From the NCBI GenBank assembly GCA_965207945.1, contig OZ242303.1, positions 744,001 to 808,000 of the forward strand: a stretch of DNA of 64,000 nt, in the 5' to 3' direction. The position numbers and the translations under genes were made by a program. Every line of letters begins with the position of its first letter. Position 1 is the stretch's first letter. Source of the DNA: JAAOII01 sp965207945. Its GTDB lineage: Bacteria; Pseudomonadota; Gammaproteobacteria; CBDBNL01; JAAOII01. Of this stretch, positions 52,386 to 60,806 are shown one piece after another. Below the pieces are notes generated by a model that worked only from the letters and a program-made list of their open reading frames with translations, ran no database searches and had not been told where the DNA came from.

Positions 52386-55300
52386 ATGGATATTAAAAAT
52401 TTTGATAACTATCCTGTTAAGGATAAATTAGATTTTCTAATTAATCTAAACTTAAACACGCGTTACAATGTTTTCTTAAAGGCGGATAAACGTTGGTTAG
52501 TTTGGTTATATAAAAATGGTTTTCTGGACATAATTATTGAGGAAGCTGAAGAGTTCGAGAGTACAAGATATGACCTTCCTGAGATGGATTATCTTATAAG
52601 GATGTCTCGAGTAGAACCTGAAAAGGCCGCTGATATTTTAGTGAAGCTCATTGCTAAAATGCCTAAGAAAGAGATCAGGGATTTGGTGTTTATGGATATA
52701 TTAGAAATTTGCGCCATAATGCCTGCTGCCCAGTTATCCGTTATATTAGAAGCAATTTATTATACACGGTGGATATCACTTGTTAGCATTAATAGGTCAT
52801 CAACGGCTTCTATGCACTTTAAGAGTATTTTCAAAAAACTTACGACTGCTAATTATAGTGAAGAATTATTGCGTTTGGCAGAAGAGCTATTAGCAGTAAA
52901 GAAAAAAGGAAAAACTAAAAAACAAAATAGGTATTTACAATCAGGTGATGATAATTTTTACTTTACTGATTTAGCAGAGACAGGAGTTTTTCATGCCCTA
53001 CTAAGTATACCGAATGATTATGTGGGGCAAGCATTTGATTTAATCACCAAAGTAATGCATAAAATCATTGTACTGAGCGATAAATCTTATGCTGGAAGAA
53101 CGTTTCCAATTTGTGATAATTATGATTTTATTTATTTTGATTTTTTTGAACTAAAAATGAATTCTATAGAAAGATGGAGAACCCAGCAAAATCAAATTAT
53201 GATTGGCGCTCTTACTGTTTCTTTAGCAAGAAAATTATTTGATGAAAAATCTTTATCACAAGCAGATGCGCGAATTTATTACGGGAAGTGTATTGGCGAC
53301 TATAACAAATCTAATGCAAGATTACCGGATACCCAAGCTATGTGGCGTTTGCGGTTATTCATTCTTAGCTTAGTTCCTAAGTTTTTCCAAGATAAATTGG
53401 AAGAGTCATTTTGGCGTTTATTTAAAGATAAATATTATTATGATATTTCAACTGGAACTGAGTATAAAAAAGCTCTGAAGGCAAGCTTTAGTTATTTATC
53501 GCAGGATTATCAAACTAGTTATGTAAATGAATTCTTAAGTTACTTTGCAACAGTTATTAGTGAGGCAAAATCTCAAAAAGATATGACAGAAGAAGAAAGA
53601 AATAATTACTATATAACTAAAGAAATGCATATAGATATGGGTTCCCGTATCCTATCAATGATTAAATCTTATCTCACGGGTGAGCAAAATCGTAAGGCAG
53701 AAAAAATAGGGTTGGATATAACTTCTAATTATAAACCAGACACAATTGCTAAAATAGGGCCATTTAGATCTATAACTATCCGTGGACCTATAACTTATGA
53801 ATTATTTACCAAACTTTCTATTCCAGATATAGTTGCCAAACTATGTGATGAATGGTCTATGAAGCAAATTAATGTTGAGCATAAAATTTTGGATGATGCA
53901 TCTTTAATAAATGAAGTAGGAGTTAGTGATTTATTGGAAAAAGATATGCCTGAACGATTACAGGAATACATAAATGAAGCGAAGAGATTTTTTGTGCCGC
54001 AAGAACTGGACTTGTTTTATACGTCTGCGTATCTTTTAGGTTTGAGAACAGCTATATCAAAAATTCCATCTTTGGCATGGACATGCGATTGGGGTCAAGT
54101 AATTGAGCTATGCACTACCATCAAAGATTTTGATATACAAAAATCTCTAAAAGAAAAGCGAATAAAAACTAATTACTATAAAACCACTTGGGAATCAGAA
54201 CGTAAAGAATTATTTCTAAAGATATTAGATTTTTTGCAAAGTATTTTTTCTGTGAGGCATGAAAAGAATATAATTGATTTCTCAAAATATCATACCAAAA
54301 TATTAAATCTATTGGATTATTTTCTTGTAAATAGTGACCCTGAATCTGAAACTATTAAATATTCAAGGAGTTATAGCGATGATTGGCAAAAAAATATCTT
54401 AGTGCCAACAAAATCGGATAGTGATTTGCCAAATAGTTCAGTGAATGTATCTGATGGTCTAGCTAATATAGAACCTGATGTGTACGATGATGCGGATAAA
54501 ATTGAAAACCCTTATACTACAGGAGTACACAGTATTCGTGGATGCGCTTTTGGGGTACTTATGCATTTAATTAATAATGATATTGCTATGAATGGAGATT
54601 ATATGGGCGAGAATACAAGGGAAAAGGTTAAATCATTATATAAAAGAATGCTGAAGAAAGAGGATACTCGTGCTGTAATGTTTCTTTTTGGTTATCATCT
54701 TAACGTTATTTATCGTTGGGATGCAGAATGGTTATTAAGTAATATTAATTTGATATTTAGCAAGAAAAAAGAGAATAAGCATCTATTTACTGCAGCTTGG
54801 GAAGGTTTGTTGTCAGGTTCTTTTGGTAAGCAAATGTTCTTTAACGAGGGAATACAAGAAGTTTATTTAAGAGGGATGCGACTGAACAAGAGAGATTATC
54901 CACTGCAAAAACATTTCAAAGATCCTGATGAGCTAGTTGGCGAACATATTGCATGGGCTTTTGTTGTTCATTATAAACGGTTTGGATTTATGCATCCATT
55001 ATTCATTAATTTCTTGGAAAGCAACAACCCAATTAGATATTCTCAATTCATAAGTTATATAGGAAAGGCATTTATATCTAACAGTGAGATGTTTCTTAAT
55101 GATAAAGAGAGAAAGGACTTCATTCAAGATAACCCTGAAGTTAAGAAACGACTTTGTAAATTATGGGATTGGATGCTTAGTAATTGTGAACATAGAAAAG
55201 CGCTTATTGAGTTTGGCACTTGGCTTAACCCAGAGAATAAAATATTTGAAGATGAATGGTTAGTTAGTAGATTGTTGAAAACCTTAGAAAAAACAGACGG

Positions 55301-55589
55301 GAATTTGTCTGGGTATAAATTGTTAGAGGTGCTTAATAAACTTGGACATAAATTCCCTGAACAGGTTATAAAAATTATCCGATTGTGTTTGTTGGGGGAA
55401 CTTGATGAGGTTAAAGGAAGAGAGTTTAAAATGTATGTTGAATCTGGAAAGTGGGTAGGACTAATTGAAAATATTTATAATAGTCCTAAAATGGATACAG
55501 AACTAAAAGAAAAAGCTAATAATTTAATTAGCGAACTCATTGAAAAGAGGGGTAATGTTTTTCGCCCACTGGGAAAATTAGTGAAGTAA
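52386..55589 (+). CDS. Very large helical protein of unknown function
   Basis: The 1067-residue protein is built of many amphipathic helices with no strand-rich nuclease or NTPase motif that I can see. The N-terminal 300 residues look like a solenoid (repeated helical hairpins such as DKLDFLINLNLNTRYNVFL, then MPKKEIRDLVFMDILEICAI). A central section contains an acidic, Ser-rich linker (about 670-720). It is tightly linked to the small helical gene upstream and lies in the patatin module. It might be the sensor of that module, but this is only a hypothesis. No signal peptide or membrane segment is seen. Confidence 0.7.
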   Translation: MDIKNFDNYPVKDKLDFLINLNLNTRYNVFLKADKRWLVWLYKNGFLDIIIEEAEEFESTRYDLPEMDYLIRMSRVEPEKAADILVKLIAKMPKKEIRDLVFMDILEICAIMPAAQLSVILEAIYYTRWISLVSINRSSTASMHFKSIFKKLTTANYSEELLRLAEELLAVKKKGKTKKQNRYLQSGDDNFYFTDLAETGVFHALLSIPNDYVGQAFDLITKVMHKIIVLSDKSYAGRTFPICDNYDFIYFDFFELKMNSIERWRTQQNQIMIGALTVSLARKLFDEKSLSQADARIYYGKCIGDYNKSNARLPDTQAMWRLRLFILSLVPKFFQDKLEESFWRLFKDKYYYDISTGTEYKKALKASFSYLSQDYQTSYVNEFLSYFATVISEAKSQKDMTEEERNNYYITKEMHIDMGSRILSMIKSYLTGEQNRKAEKIGLDITSNYKPDTIAKIGPFRSITIRGPITYELFTKLSIPDIVAKLCDEWSMKQINVEHKILDDASLINEVGVSDLLEKDMPERLQEYINEAKRFFVPQELDLFYTSAYLLGLRTAISKIPSLAWTCDWGQVIELCTTIKDFDIQKSLKEKRIKTNYYKTTWESERKELFLKILDFLQSIFSVRHEKNIIDFSKYHTKILNLLDYFLVNSDPESETIKYSRSYSDDWQKNILVPTKSDSDLPNSSVNVSDGLANIEPDVYDDADKIENPYTTGVHSIRGCAFGVLMHLINNDIAMNGDYMGENTREKVKSLYKRMLKKEDTRAVMFLFGYHLNVIYRWDAEWLLSNINLIFSKKKENKHLFTAAWEGLLSGSFGKQMFFNEGIQEVYLRGMRLNKRDYPLQKHFKDPDELVGEHIAWAFVVHYKRFGFMHPLFINFLESNNPIRYSQFISYIGKAFISNSEMFLNDKERKDFIQDNPEVKKRLCKLWDWMLSNCEHRKALIEFGTWLNPENKIFEDEWLVSRLLKTLEKTDGNLSGYKLLEVLNKLGHKFPEQVIKIIRLCLLGELDEVKGREFKMYVESGKWVGLIENIYNSPKMDTELKEKANNLISELIEKRGNVFRPLGKLVK

Positions 55590-55670
55590 TTTTTGGTAAC
55601 AGGGACGTCATTAGACGGGGAGGGGGTATTGTTATATCTTTGCGGGCGAAGTTGCCCAGAGGGGAATAAA

Positions 55671-55721
55671 GCCGTCACAGATGAGAAGGAGTTGCCGCTA
55701 AAGGTGTTGATTATCAGTCCT
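55671..55721 (-). pseudogene. 51-base relic of the class III aminotransferase gene
   Basis: The sequence matches positions about 56970-57020 inside the intact aminotransferase gene at nearly 90 percent over about 50 bases, in the same orientation. Read on the minus strand it gives GLIINTFSGNS against the enzyme's GLIINTFGGNP. Nothing before or after it matches the gene. A variant of the palindromic repeat may precede it (TTGCGGGCGAAGTTGCCC at about 55640-55657). It marks an old duplication or recombination junction at the right edge of the island. Confidence 0.65.
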
Positions 55722-55763
55722 GCTTTCATAATATTTGTTTGTTATTTATATATATTCACTATT

Positions 55764-55982
55764 CTAACTAATCTTCTTTTTCTTCCTTTTCAATCCCATT
55801 AATCCTATTAATCCTTTTAATATTCGCCATACAAGCCATATCTGGGCTGCTAATATAATTGCTACTATAGTAGATTCAATGGAAATTTGGAATATGCCCA
55901 TACCTGGGGGCAATAGTTCTGGAAATATTAGAGATATAACGATTAATAGGATAGTTAAAATGGCAACGGTTTTTAAGTACAT
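55764..55982 (-). CDS. Small membrane protein, two segments
   Basis: The 72-residue protein has two membrane segments (about residues 5-26 and 33-55) and a Lys-rich C-terminus. Its start MYLKTVAILTILLIVISLI resembles MYLQIVAILTVIMVCIPLV of the next gene to the right, and both have an IWxVWR/IWCVCR-type end to the second helix. It is therefore a paralogue of half of that protein. It has the same direction as its neighbour, with a 25-base gap. Function unknown. Confidence 0.6.
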   Translation of the reverse strand: MYLKTVAILTILLIVISLIFPELLPPGMGIFQISIESTIVAIILAAQIWLVWRILKGLIGLMGLKRKKKKIS

Positions 55983-56007
55983 AATTAAGTTTTTTTAGAT
56001 AGAGTTT

Positions 56008-56463
56008 TCATTCCTTCTTTTTTCTCTTTTTTGCTAATGATGATTCTATTGCCGTATATATCCGCCATAAACCCCATATTGGAACCGCTAATACCATTGA
56101 TATGATAACAGCGACAAGTAACATTACGAAGAATAACCCTCCTTCAATGGAGAGGACTTCAAGGTAAGAGTCGTTATGTGCTAAAGGGGATAATATTATT
56201 ACAAATATAGCGCTTATAACTCCAACGACTGATAAGTATACAATTAAGTCATTCTTTCCCGCAGATTTTAATACTATAAATGCCCGACATACACACCATA
56301 TAGGGATTGCTAATAGAATTACTACTATAAAGGAGATAGAGAAAAAAGTAAGCAAGTCCATGAAGGAGGAGAATCCATCTGGTGCTACTAGAGGTATGCA
56401 CACCATTATGACAGTTAAAATTGCCACGATTTGTAAATACATACTTAATTTTTTAGACATCAT
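56008..56463 (-). CDS. Small membrane protein, four segments with internal duplication
   Basis: The 151-residue protein has four membrane segments; the first pair and the second pair end in similar motifs (IPIWCVCRAF and VPIWGLWRIY). The C-terminus is KKRKKKE. It looks like a doubled version of the neighbouring 72-residue protein. No known family is recognised. It lies between the interspersed repeat and the smaller relative. Confidence 0.65.
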   Translation of the reverse strand: MMSKKLSMYLQIVAILTVIMVCIPLVAPDGFSSFMDLLTFFSISFIVVILLAIPIWCVCRAFIVLKSAGKNDLIVYLSVVGVISAIFVIILSPLAHNDSYLEVLSIEGGLFFVMLLVAVIISMVLAVPIWGLWRIYTAIESSLAKKRKKKE

Positions 56464-56489
56464 TGTTATATGTTGGCGGGTGGGTGTTG

Positions 56490-56606
56490 CGAGAATTCAA
56501 GAGCCATACATAAGTGCGTTGCGAGCATACCGATAGTTTATTACAAGTATCAAACTGATTGCGGGCGGAGCATGGCTCCGCCCCTACAGACCATTATCGC
56601 AAGAAT
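56490..56606 (+). repeat. GC-rich palindromic interspersed repeat at right island edge
   Basis: A plus-orientation copy with GTTGCGAGCATACCGATAGT, then GGCGGAGCATGGCTCCGCC, then CCTACAGACCATTATCGCAA, ending directly against the stop codon of the aminotransferase gene. It may serve as a transcript end for that gene on the minus strand. Confidence 0.9.
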
Positions 56607-57911
56607 TTAAGCAACAGCAGCAAACGCTCTTTCCAGTTTATCTAGTGCTTCGCCTATTTGGGTTTCGTTGACGGTTAGGGGTGGGGCGATGCGGATGACA
56701 TTGCCATACATTCCTCCTTTGCCGATTAGCATTCCCAGTTTCTTAGTTTCTTCAAACATCTCGTTTACTTTATCGGCGGCGGGTTCTTTGCTTTGGCGGT
56801 CTTTTACCAGTTCCACTCCAACCATAAGTCCTTTGCCGCGCACTTCACCTATCAGTGAATACTTTTCTGCTAGTTTATTCAGTCCGCTCATCAGCAGCTC
56901 ACCCATTTCGTGGCAGTGCTGTGGGTCTGCTTCTTTTTCTAAAACTTCAATGGTAGCCAATGCCGCTACAGATGAGACGGGGTTGCCGCCAAAGGTGTTG
57001 ATTATCAGCCCTTCATTATCCATAGCCGATGCCACTTTGTCTGTGGCGATTACATTGCCCATAGGAAAGCCGTTTGCCACGCCTTTTGCCATAGTCATAA
57101 TATCTGGCTCAACATCCCAGTGGCTCACGCTAAATTGGTGCTTGCCTGTGCGTCCAAAGCCGCCTTGCACCTCATCAGAAATTACCACTCCGCCATATTG
57201 ACGGGTGATTTCGCTGATTATTTTTAGAAAGTTGGGAGGAGGGGTGATAAACCCGCCCACTCCTTGAATGGGTTCAAAGATTATGCCTGCCACTTTGCCT
57301 GAGGTTGCGGTCTGAATGACATTTTCCAAGTCCTGAGCGCAGGCGGTATCGCAGCTATCGGGTTTTAGTCCAAAGGGGCAGCGGTAGCAATAACCGTTGA
57401 GGGTTTGTTTGAAGCCCGCAACCACAGATTGGTCAAAGCGCCAAGTTGATTGCGAGGTCATGCTTTTGGTAACCGTAGTGCCGCCGTGATAGGAATGGCG
57501 TAGCACTATAACGTCCAGATTGCCAGTATGCACTCGGGCGGCAAGCACTGCCAGCTCGTTTGCTTCACTGCCACTATTAGTAAAGTAGGATGTTTCCAAG
57601 TTGCCAGGGGTGATTTGCGCCATCTTCTCGGCAATCTGCACCAAATTCTCGTGGGGGTAGAGGGTGGAAGTATGAATAATCTTTTCCACCTGTTCGCTGA
57701 TTTTCTTCACCATAGTGGGATGGTTATGTCCTATGCTGGTGGTTAGAATGCCGCCAAAGAAGTCAAGGTATTTGTTGTCATCCACATCATAGACATAGCA
57801 ACCATCGCCTTTTTCCAGGGCAATTGGTTCTTTGTAATATAGGATATGGCTGTTCCACAGATGCTTTCTGTGTCGCTTGGTAATTTCTTGTGATTTGGTA
57901 TTAGTGTTCAT
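56607..57911 (-). CDS. Class III aminotransferase, probably beta-alanine:pyruvate/glyoxylate
   Basis: The 434-residue PLP enzyme has FFGGILTTSIGHNHP (about residues 51-65), SGSEANELA (about 108-116), VISDEVQGGFGRTGKHQFS (about 238-256) and the Lys-containing MAKGVANGFPMG (about 272-283). A Cys-rich stretch CYRCPFGLKPDSCDTACAQD (about 174-193) is typical of the AGXT2-like group. Given its place at the end of a pyrimidine-degradation operon, the likely substrates are beta-alanine and 3-aminoisobutyrate, giving malonate semialdehyde or methylmalonate semialdehyde. This step follows beta-ureidopropionase. The substrate assignment is from context. Confidence 0.9.
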   Translation of the reverse strand: MNTNTKSQEITKRHRKHLWNSHILYYKEPIALEKGDGCYVYDVDDNKYLDFFGGILTTSIGHNHPTMVKKISEQVEKIIHTSTLYPHENLVQIAEKMAQITPGNLETSYFTNSGSEANELAVLAARVHTGNLDVIVLRHSYHGGTTVTKSMTSQSTWRFDQSVVAGFKQTLNGYCYRCPFGLKPDSCDTACAQDLENVIQTATSGKVAGIIFEPIQGVGGFITPPPNFLKIISEITRQYGGVVISDEVQGGFGRTGKHQFSVSHWDVEPDIMTMAKGVANGFPMGNVIATDKVASAMDNEGLIINTFGGNPVSSVAALATIEVLEKEADPQHCHEMGELLMSGLNKLAEKYSLIGEVRGKGLMVGVELVKDRQSKEPAADKVNEMFEETKKLGMLIGKGGMYGNVIRIAPPLTVNETQIGEALDKLERAFAAVA

Positions 57912-57989
57912 AGTGGTAATAATAAGTTAGCTATGTTGTATTAGTAATATGTTGACTTGGTAGATGTGTCAGATGCCGCCATCAGACGC

Positions 57990-59432
57990 CTATTTACGGG
58001 CGACTGCTTTAGGTTGGGTCACTTCCACTCTTTGACGCAGGTTGTCAAATATTGGAGCAAAGGGTTTGCGTTTGATAAATCTGCCAGCGCCTTCCTGTGC
58101 TTTGGATTTGCCGTCCTCATAAACAACATTGCCGTTGGATATGGTCACTCGGTTTATTCCTTCAACTGTGGTGCCTTCAAACACATTAAAGTCCACATTT
58201 TGCAGATGCTCTTTTGCTGATATAGTGCGTTTGGCTTTGGGGTCCCATACCACCACATCCGCATCAGCGCCCACCTTCAACGAACCCTTCTGCGGATACA
58301 TGTTGAATATACGGGCAGCATTGGTGGAGGTTAGCTCCACAAATTTATTCATGGTTATCCGTCCGCTATTTACTCCATAGTGCCATAGCAGGTGCATACG
58401 GTCTTGCAGTCCGTTGGTGCCATTGGGAATCTTGGTAAAGTCGCCTTTGCCCATTGCCTTTTGCTCACGTTTGAACACGCAATGGTCGGTGCCTATTACA
58501 GAAATATCTCCGTTGTTGATGGCATTCCACAGCGCCTTTTGGTGCTCTGGGGCGCGAAAGGGTGGGCTCATAACATGGGCTGCGGCATAATCCCAGTCCT
58601 TGTTCCGATATACTTCATCGTTCACCAGCAGATGCCCTATTAACGCCTCGCCAATAACGGTCATGCCATTGCGTCTGGCTTTGCTGATGGCGTCAAGCGC
58701 TGGCTTACATGAGGTGTGCACGATATACACCGGCACTCCCACTTGGTCGGCTATAACGATAGCGCGATGCGCCGCCTCGCCTTCAACTTCTGGTGGGCGG
58801 GAGAGGGGGTGTCCTTCAGGTCCTGTTATTCCATCTTTCAATAATTGCTGTTGCTTACGGGCTACGAGTTCTCCATTCTCGGCATGAATGGTGCAGATTG
58901 CTCCCAGTTCGCGCGCCTTGATGAAGCTGTTCATCATAATTTCATCATCCACCATGATGGCGTTTTTGTATGCCATGAAGTGCTTGAAACTATTGATGCC
59001 ATGAGTTTTCACTATGGACTCCATTTCCTCTGCGGTCTTGTCGCCCCACCAGGTAACTGCTATATGAAAGCTGTAGTCCATACATGCTTTTTCCGCCCAG
59101 GATTGCCATTGCTTGAGCGCCTCCAACATGGATTGTTGGGGGTTGGGTATCACAAAATCAACAAGCATTGTAGTGCCGCCTGCTAATGCGGCGCGGGTGC
59201 CAGTAAAAAAGTCGTCTGACGCAACAGTTCCCATAAAGGGCAGTTGCATGTGAGTATGGGGGTCAATACCGCCAGGCATGACATAACATCCGTCTGCTTC
59301 TACAACCTGCTTGGCTGCAGAAGAGGGGATGTCTGTGGCAACTTTGGTGATTTTGCCGTTTTCTATTAACAGGTCTTGTTTATTGCTGTCGCTGACGTTT
59401 ACAAGGACGCCGCCTTTAATTAATATAGACAT
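57990..59432 (-). CDS. hydA: Dihydropyrimidinase
   Basis: The enzyme hydrolyses 5,6-dihydrouracil or dihydrothymine to N-carbamoyl-beta-alanine or its methyl analogue. The 480-residue amidohydrolase shows GGIDPHTHMQLPFMG (metal ligand HxH), FKHFMAYKNAIMVDD (the lysine that is carboxylated to bridge the metals), CTIHAENGE and VYIVHTS (metal His residues) and VIGTDHCVF (catalytic Asp). It has the usual length. It is the fifth gene of the leftward operon; the aminotransferase follows after a 78-base gap. Hydantoinase activity is possible in this family, but context favours the pyrimidine route. Confidence 0.95.
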   Translation of the reverse strand: MSILIKGGVLVNVSDSNKQDLLIENGKITKVATDIPSSAAKQVVEADGCYVMPGGIDPHTHMQLPFMGTVASDDFFTGTRAALAGGTTMLVDFVIPNPQQSMLEALKQWQSWAEKACMDYSFHIAVTWWGDKTAEEMESIVKTHGINSFKHFMAYKNAIMVDDEIMMNSFIKARELGAICTIHAENGELVARKQQQLLKDGITGPEGHPLSRPPEVEGEAAHRAIVIADQVGVPVYIVHTSCKPALDAISKARRNGMTVIGEALIGHLLVNDEVYRNKDWDYAAAHVMSPPFRAPEHQKALWNAINNGDISVIGTDHCVFKREQKAMGKGDFTKIPNGTNGLQDRMHLLWHYGVNSGRITMNKFVELTSTNAARIFNMYPQKGSLKVGADADVVVWDPKAKRTISAKEHLQNVDFNVFEGTTVEGINRVTISNGNVVYEDGKSKAQEGAGRFIKRKPFAPIFDNLRQRVEVTQPKAVARK

Positions 59433-59513
59433 AATAATGTATTTAGTTAATCGTAATTAGTTGTATTTATGCACTGGGGCACTGATATTAGGTACTGGTA
59501 TTAGACACTGATA

Positions 59514-60806
59514 TTAGTTTCTGGGAATAATAGTGTCTGTGGGGTTATAACGTTTCTCTGCAATCATCTTATTCCAAGAATCAAACTCGCTCTGTGGATT
59601 CCTATCTTCCATAGTTATGCACTCATCAACTGGGCAAACTAATGAACAGAGGTTGCATCCTATGCATGCATCTGCTATGATTTGTGGAACTCTATCACCA
59701 TTGCCACCATTTGCAGTATTGCTAATAGATATCGCCTGATGCGAGCCATCCTCACAAGCAATATAGCAAAGCTGACAGCCGATGCATTTATCATGGTTTA
59801 TTTTAGCGATGGTTTTATAATTGATATCAAGATCGCCCCAATCACGATAATGGGAAATCGCCTTGCCACGCAGCTCATTAACCGAGGCAAACCCTTTACT
59901 ATTAAGATAGTTGTTTAGCCCAACTTTCATATCTTCCACAATACGATAGCCGTAGTGCATGGCTGCGGTGCACACCTGCACCGAAGTGCAGCCCAAAGAG
60001 ATAAACTCTGCAGCATCCCTCCAGTTAGACACTCCACCTATCCCTGAAATCTCTAAATTAAACTTAGGGTTTTTTGCTAGTGAGCCCACCATGTGCATAG
60101 CAATTGGCTTGACTGCAGGTCCGCAGAAACCGCCATTGCTGGCTGCATCCCGCCCTTTAGGTAAGGGGATAAAATCATCCAAATCTACTCCAACAATGCT
60201 TTTTATGGTGTTAATCAGAGACACCCCATCGGCGTTACCTTTTTGCGCCGCCATTCCTGGCTCGTTGATGTCGGTAATATTAGGAGTTAGTTTGGCAAGC
60301 ACTGGGATACTGGCGCAATCTGTCACCCATTCCAGCAGTTCTGCCAGCACTTTGGGCTCTTGCCCAACAGCAGAACCCATTCCTCTTTCGCACATTCCGT
60401 GCGGACAGCCAAAGTTAAGTTCCAGTCCATCCGCTCCAGCATCTTCGCATCTTTTGACAATTGTCTGCCATTCTTCACGGGTTTCCACCATAAGTGAGGC
60501 AATAATAGCATTGTTGGGGAATAGCTTCTTCACTTCTTTGATTTCACGTAGGTTCTCGCTGACTCCGCGGTCTGAAATAAGTTCCAGATTATTTAGCCCG
60601 ACCATCTTTTGGTTGCCACTATTTATTGCTCCGTATAAGCTATTGACATTTTTAATTGGATTACCGATGGTTTTCCATACCACGCCTCCCCAACCTGCCT
60701 CAAAAGCATTGATTGCTTGATGTTTGGTGTTGGAGGCGGGACCCGAAGCAATCCAAAAAGGATTGGGTGATTTTATTCCTTTGAGGTTAATTGCTAAATC
60801 TGCCAT
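59514..60806 (-). CDS. preA: NAD-dependent dihydropyrimidine dehydrogenase, subunit PreA
   Basis: PreA is the FMN and iron-sulfur subunit that reduces uracil and thymine with electrons from PreT. The 430-residue protein has a dihydroorotate-dehydrogenase-like barrel at the N-terminus (NPFWIASGPASNTKHQAINA) with the catalytic Cys in NFGCPHGMCERGMG (about residues 132-145). At the C-terminus there are two [4Fe-4S] motifs (CIGCQLCYIACEDG, CIGCNLCSLVCPVDECI). The start overlaps the end of preT by 20 bases, so the two are translationally coupled. Confidence 0.96.
   Translation of the reverse strand: MADLAINLKGIKSPNPFWIASGPASNTKHQAINAFEAGWGGVVWKTIGNPIKNVNSLYGAINSGNQKMVGLNNLELISDRGVSENLREIKEVKKLFPNNAIIASLMVETREEWQTIVKRCEDAGADGLELNFGCPHGMCERGMGSAVGQEPKVLAELLEWVTDCASIPVLAKLTPNITDINEPGMAAQKGNADGVSLINTIKSIVGVDLDDFIPLPKGRDAASNGGFCGPAVKPIAMHMVGSLAKNPKFNLEISGIGGVSNWRDAAEFISLGCTSVQVCTAAMHYGYRIVEDMKVGLNNYLNSKGFASVNELRGKAISHYRDWGDLDINYKTIAKINHDKCIGCQLCYIACEDGSHQAISISNTANGGNGDRVPQIIADACIGCNLCSLVCPVDECITMEDRNPQSEFDSWNKMIAEKRYNPTDTIIPRN

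Noticed and set aside
50603..55589. CBASS system
   Set aside because: A patatin is present but no CD-NTase, E1/E2/JAB or HORMA/TRIP13 gene is next to it.
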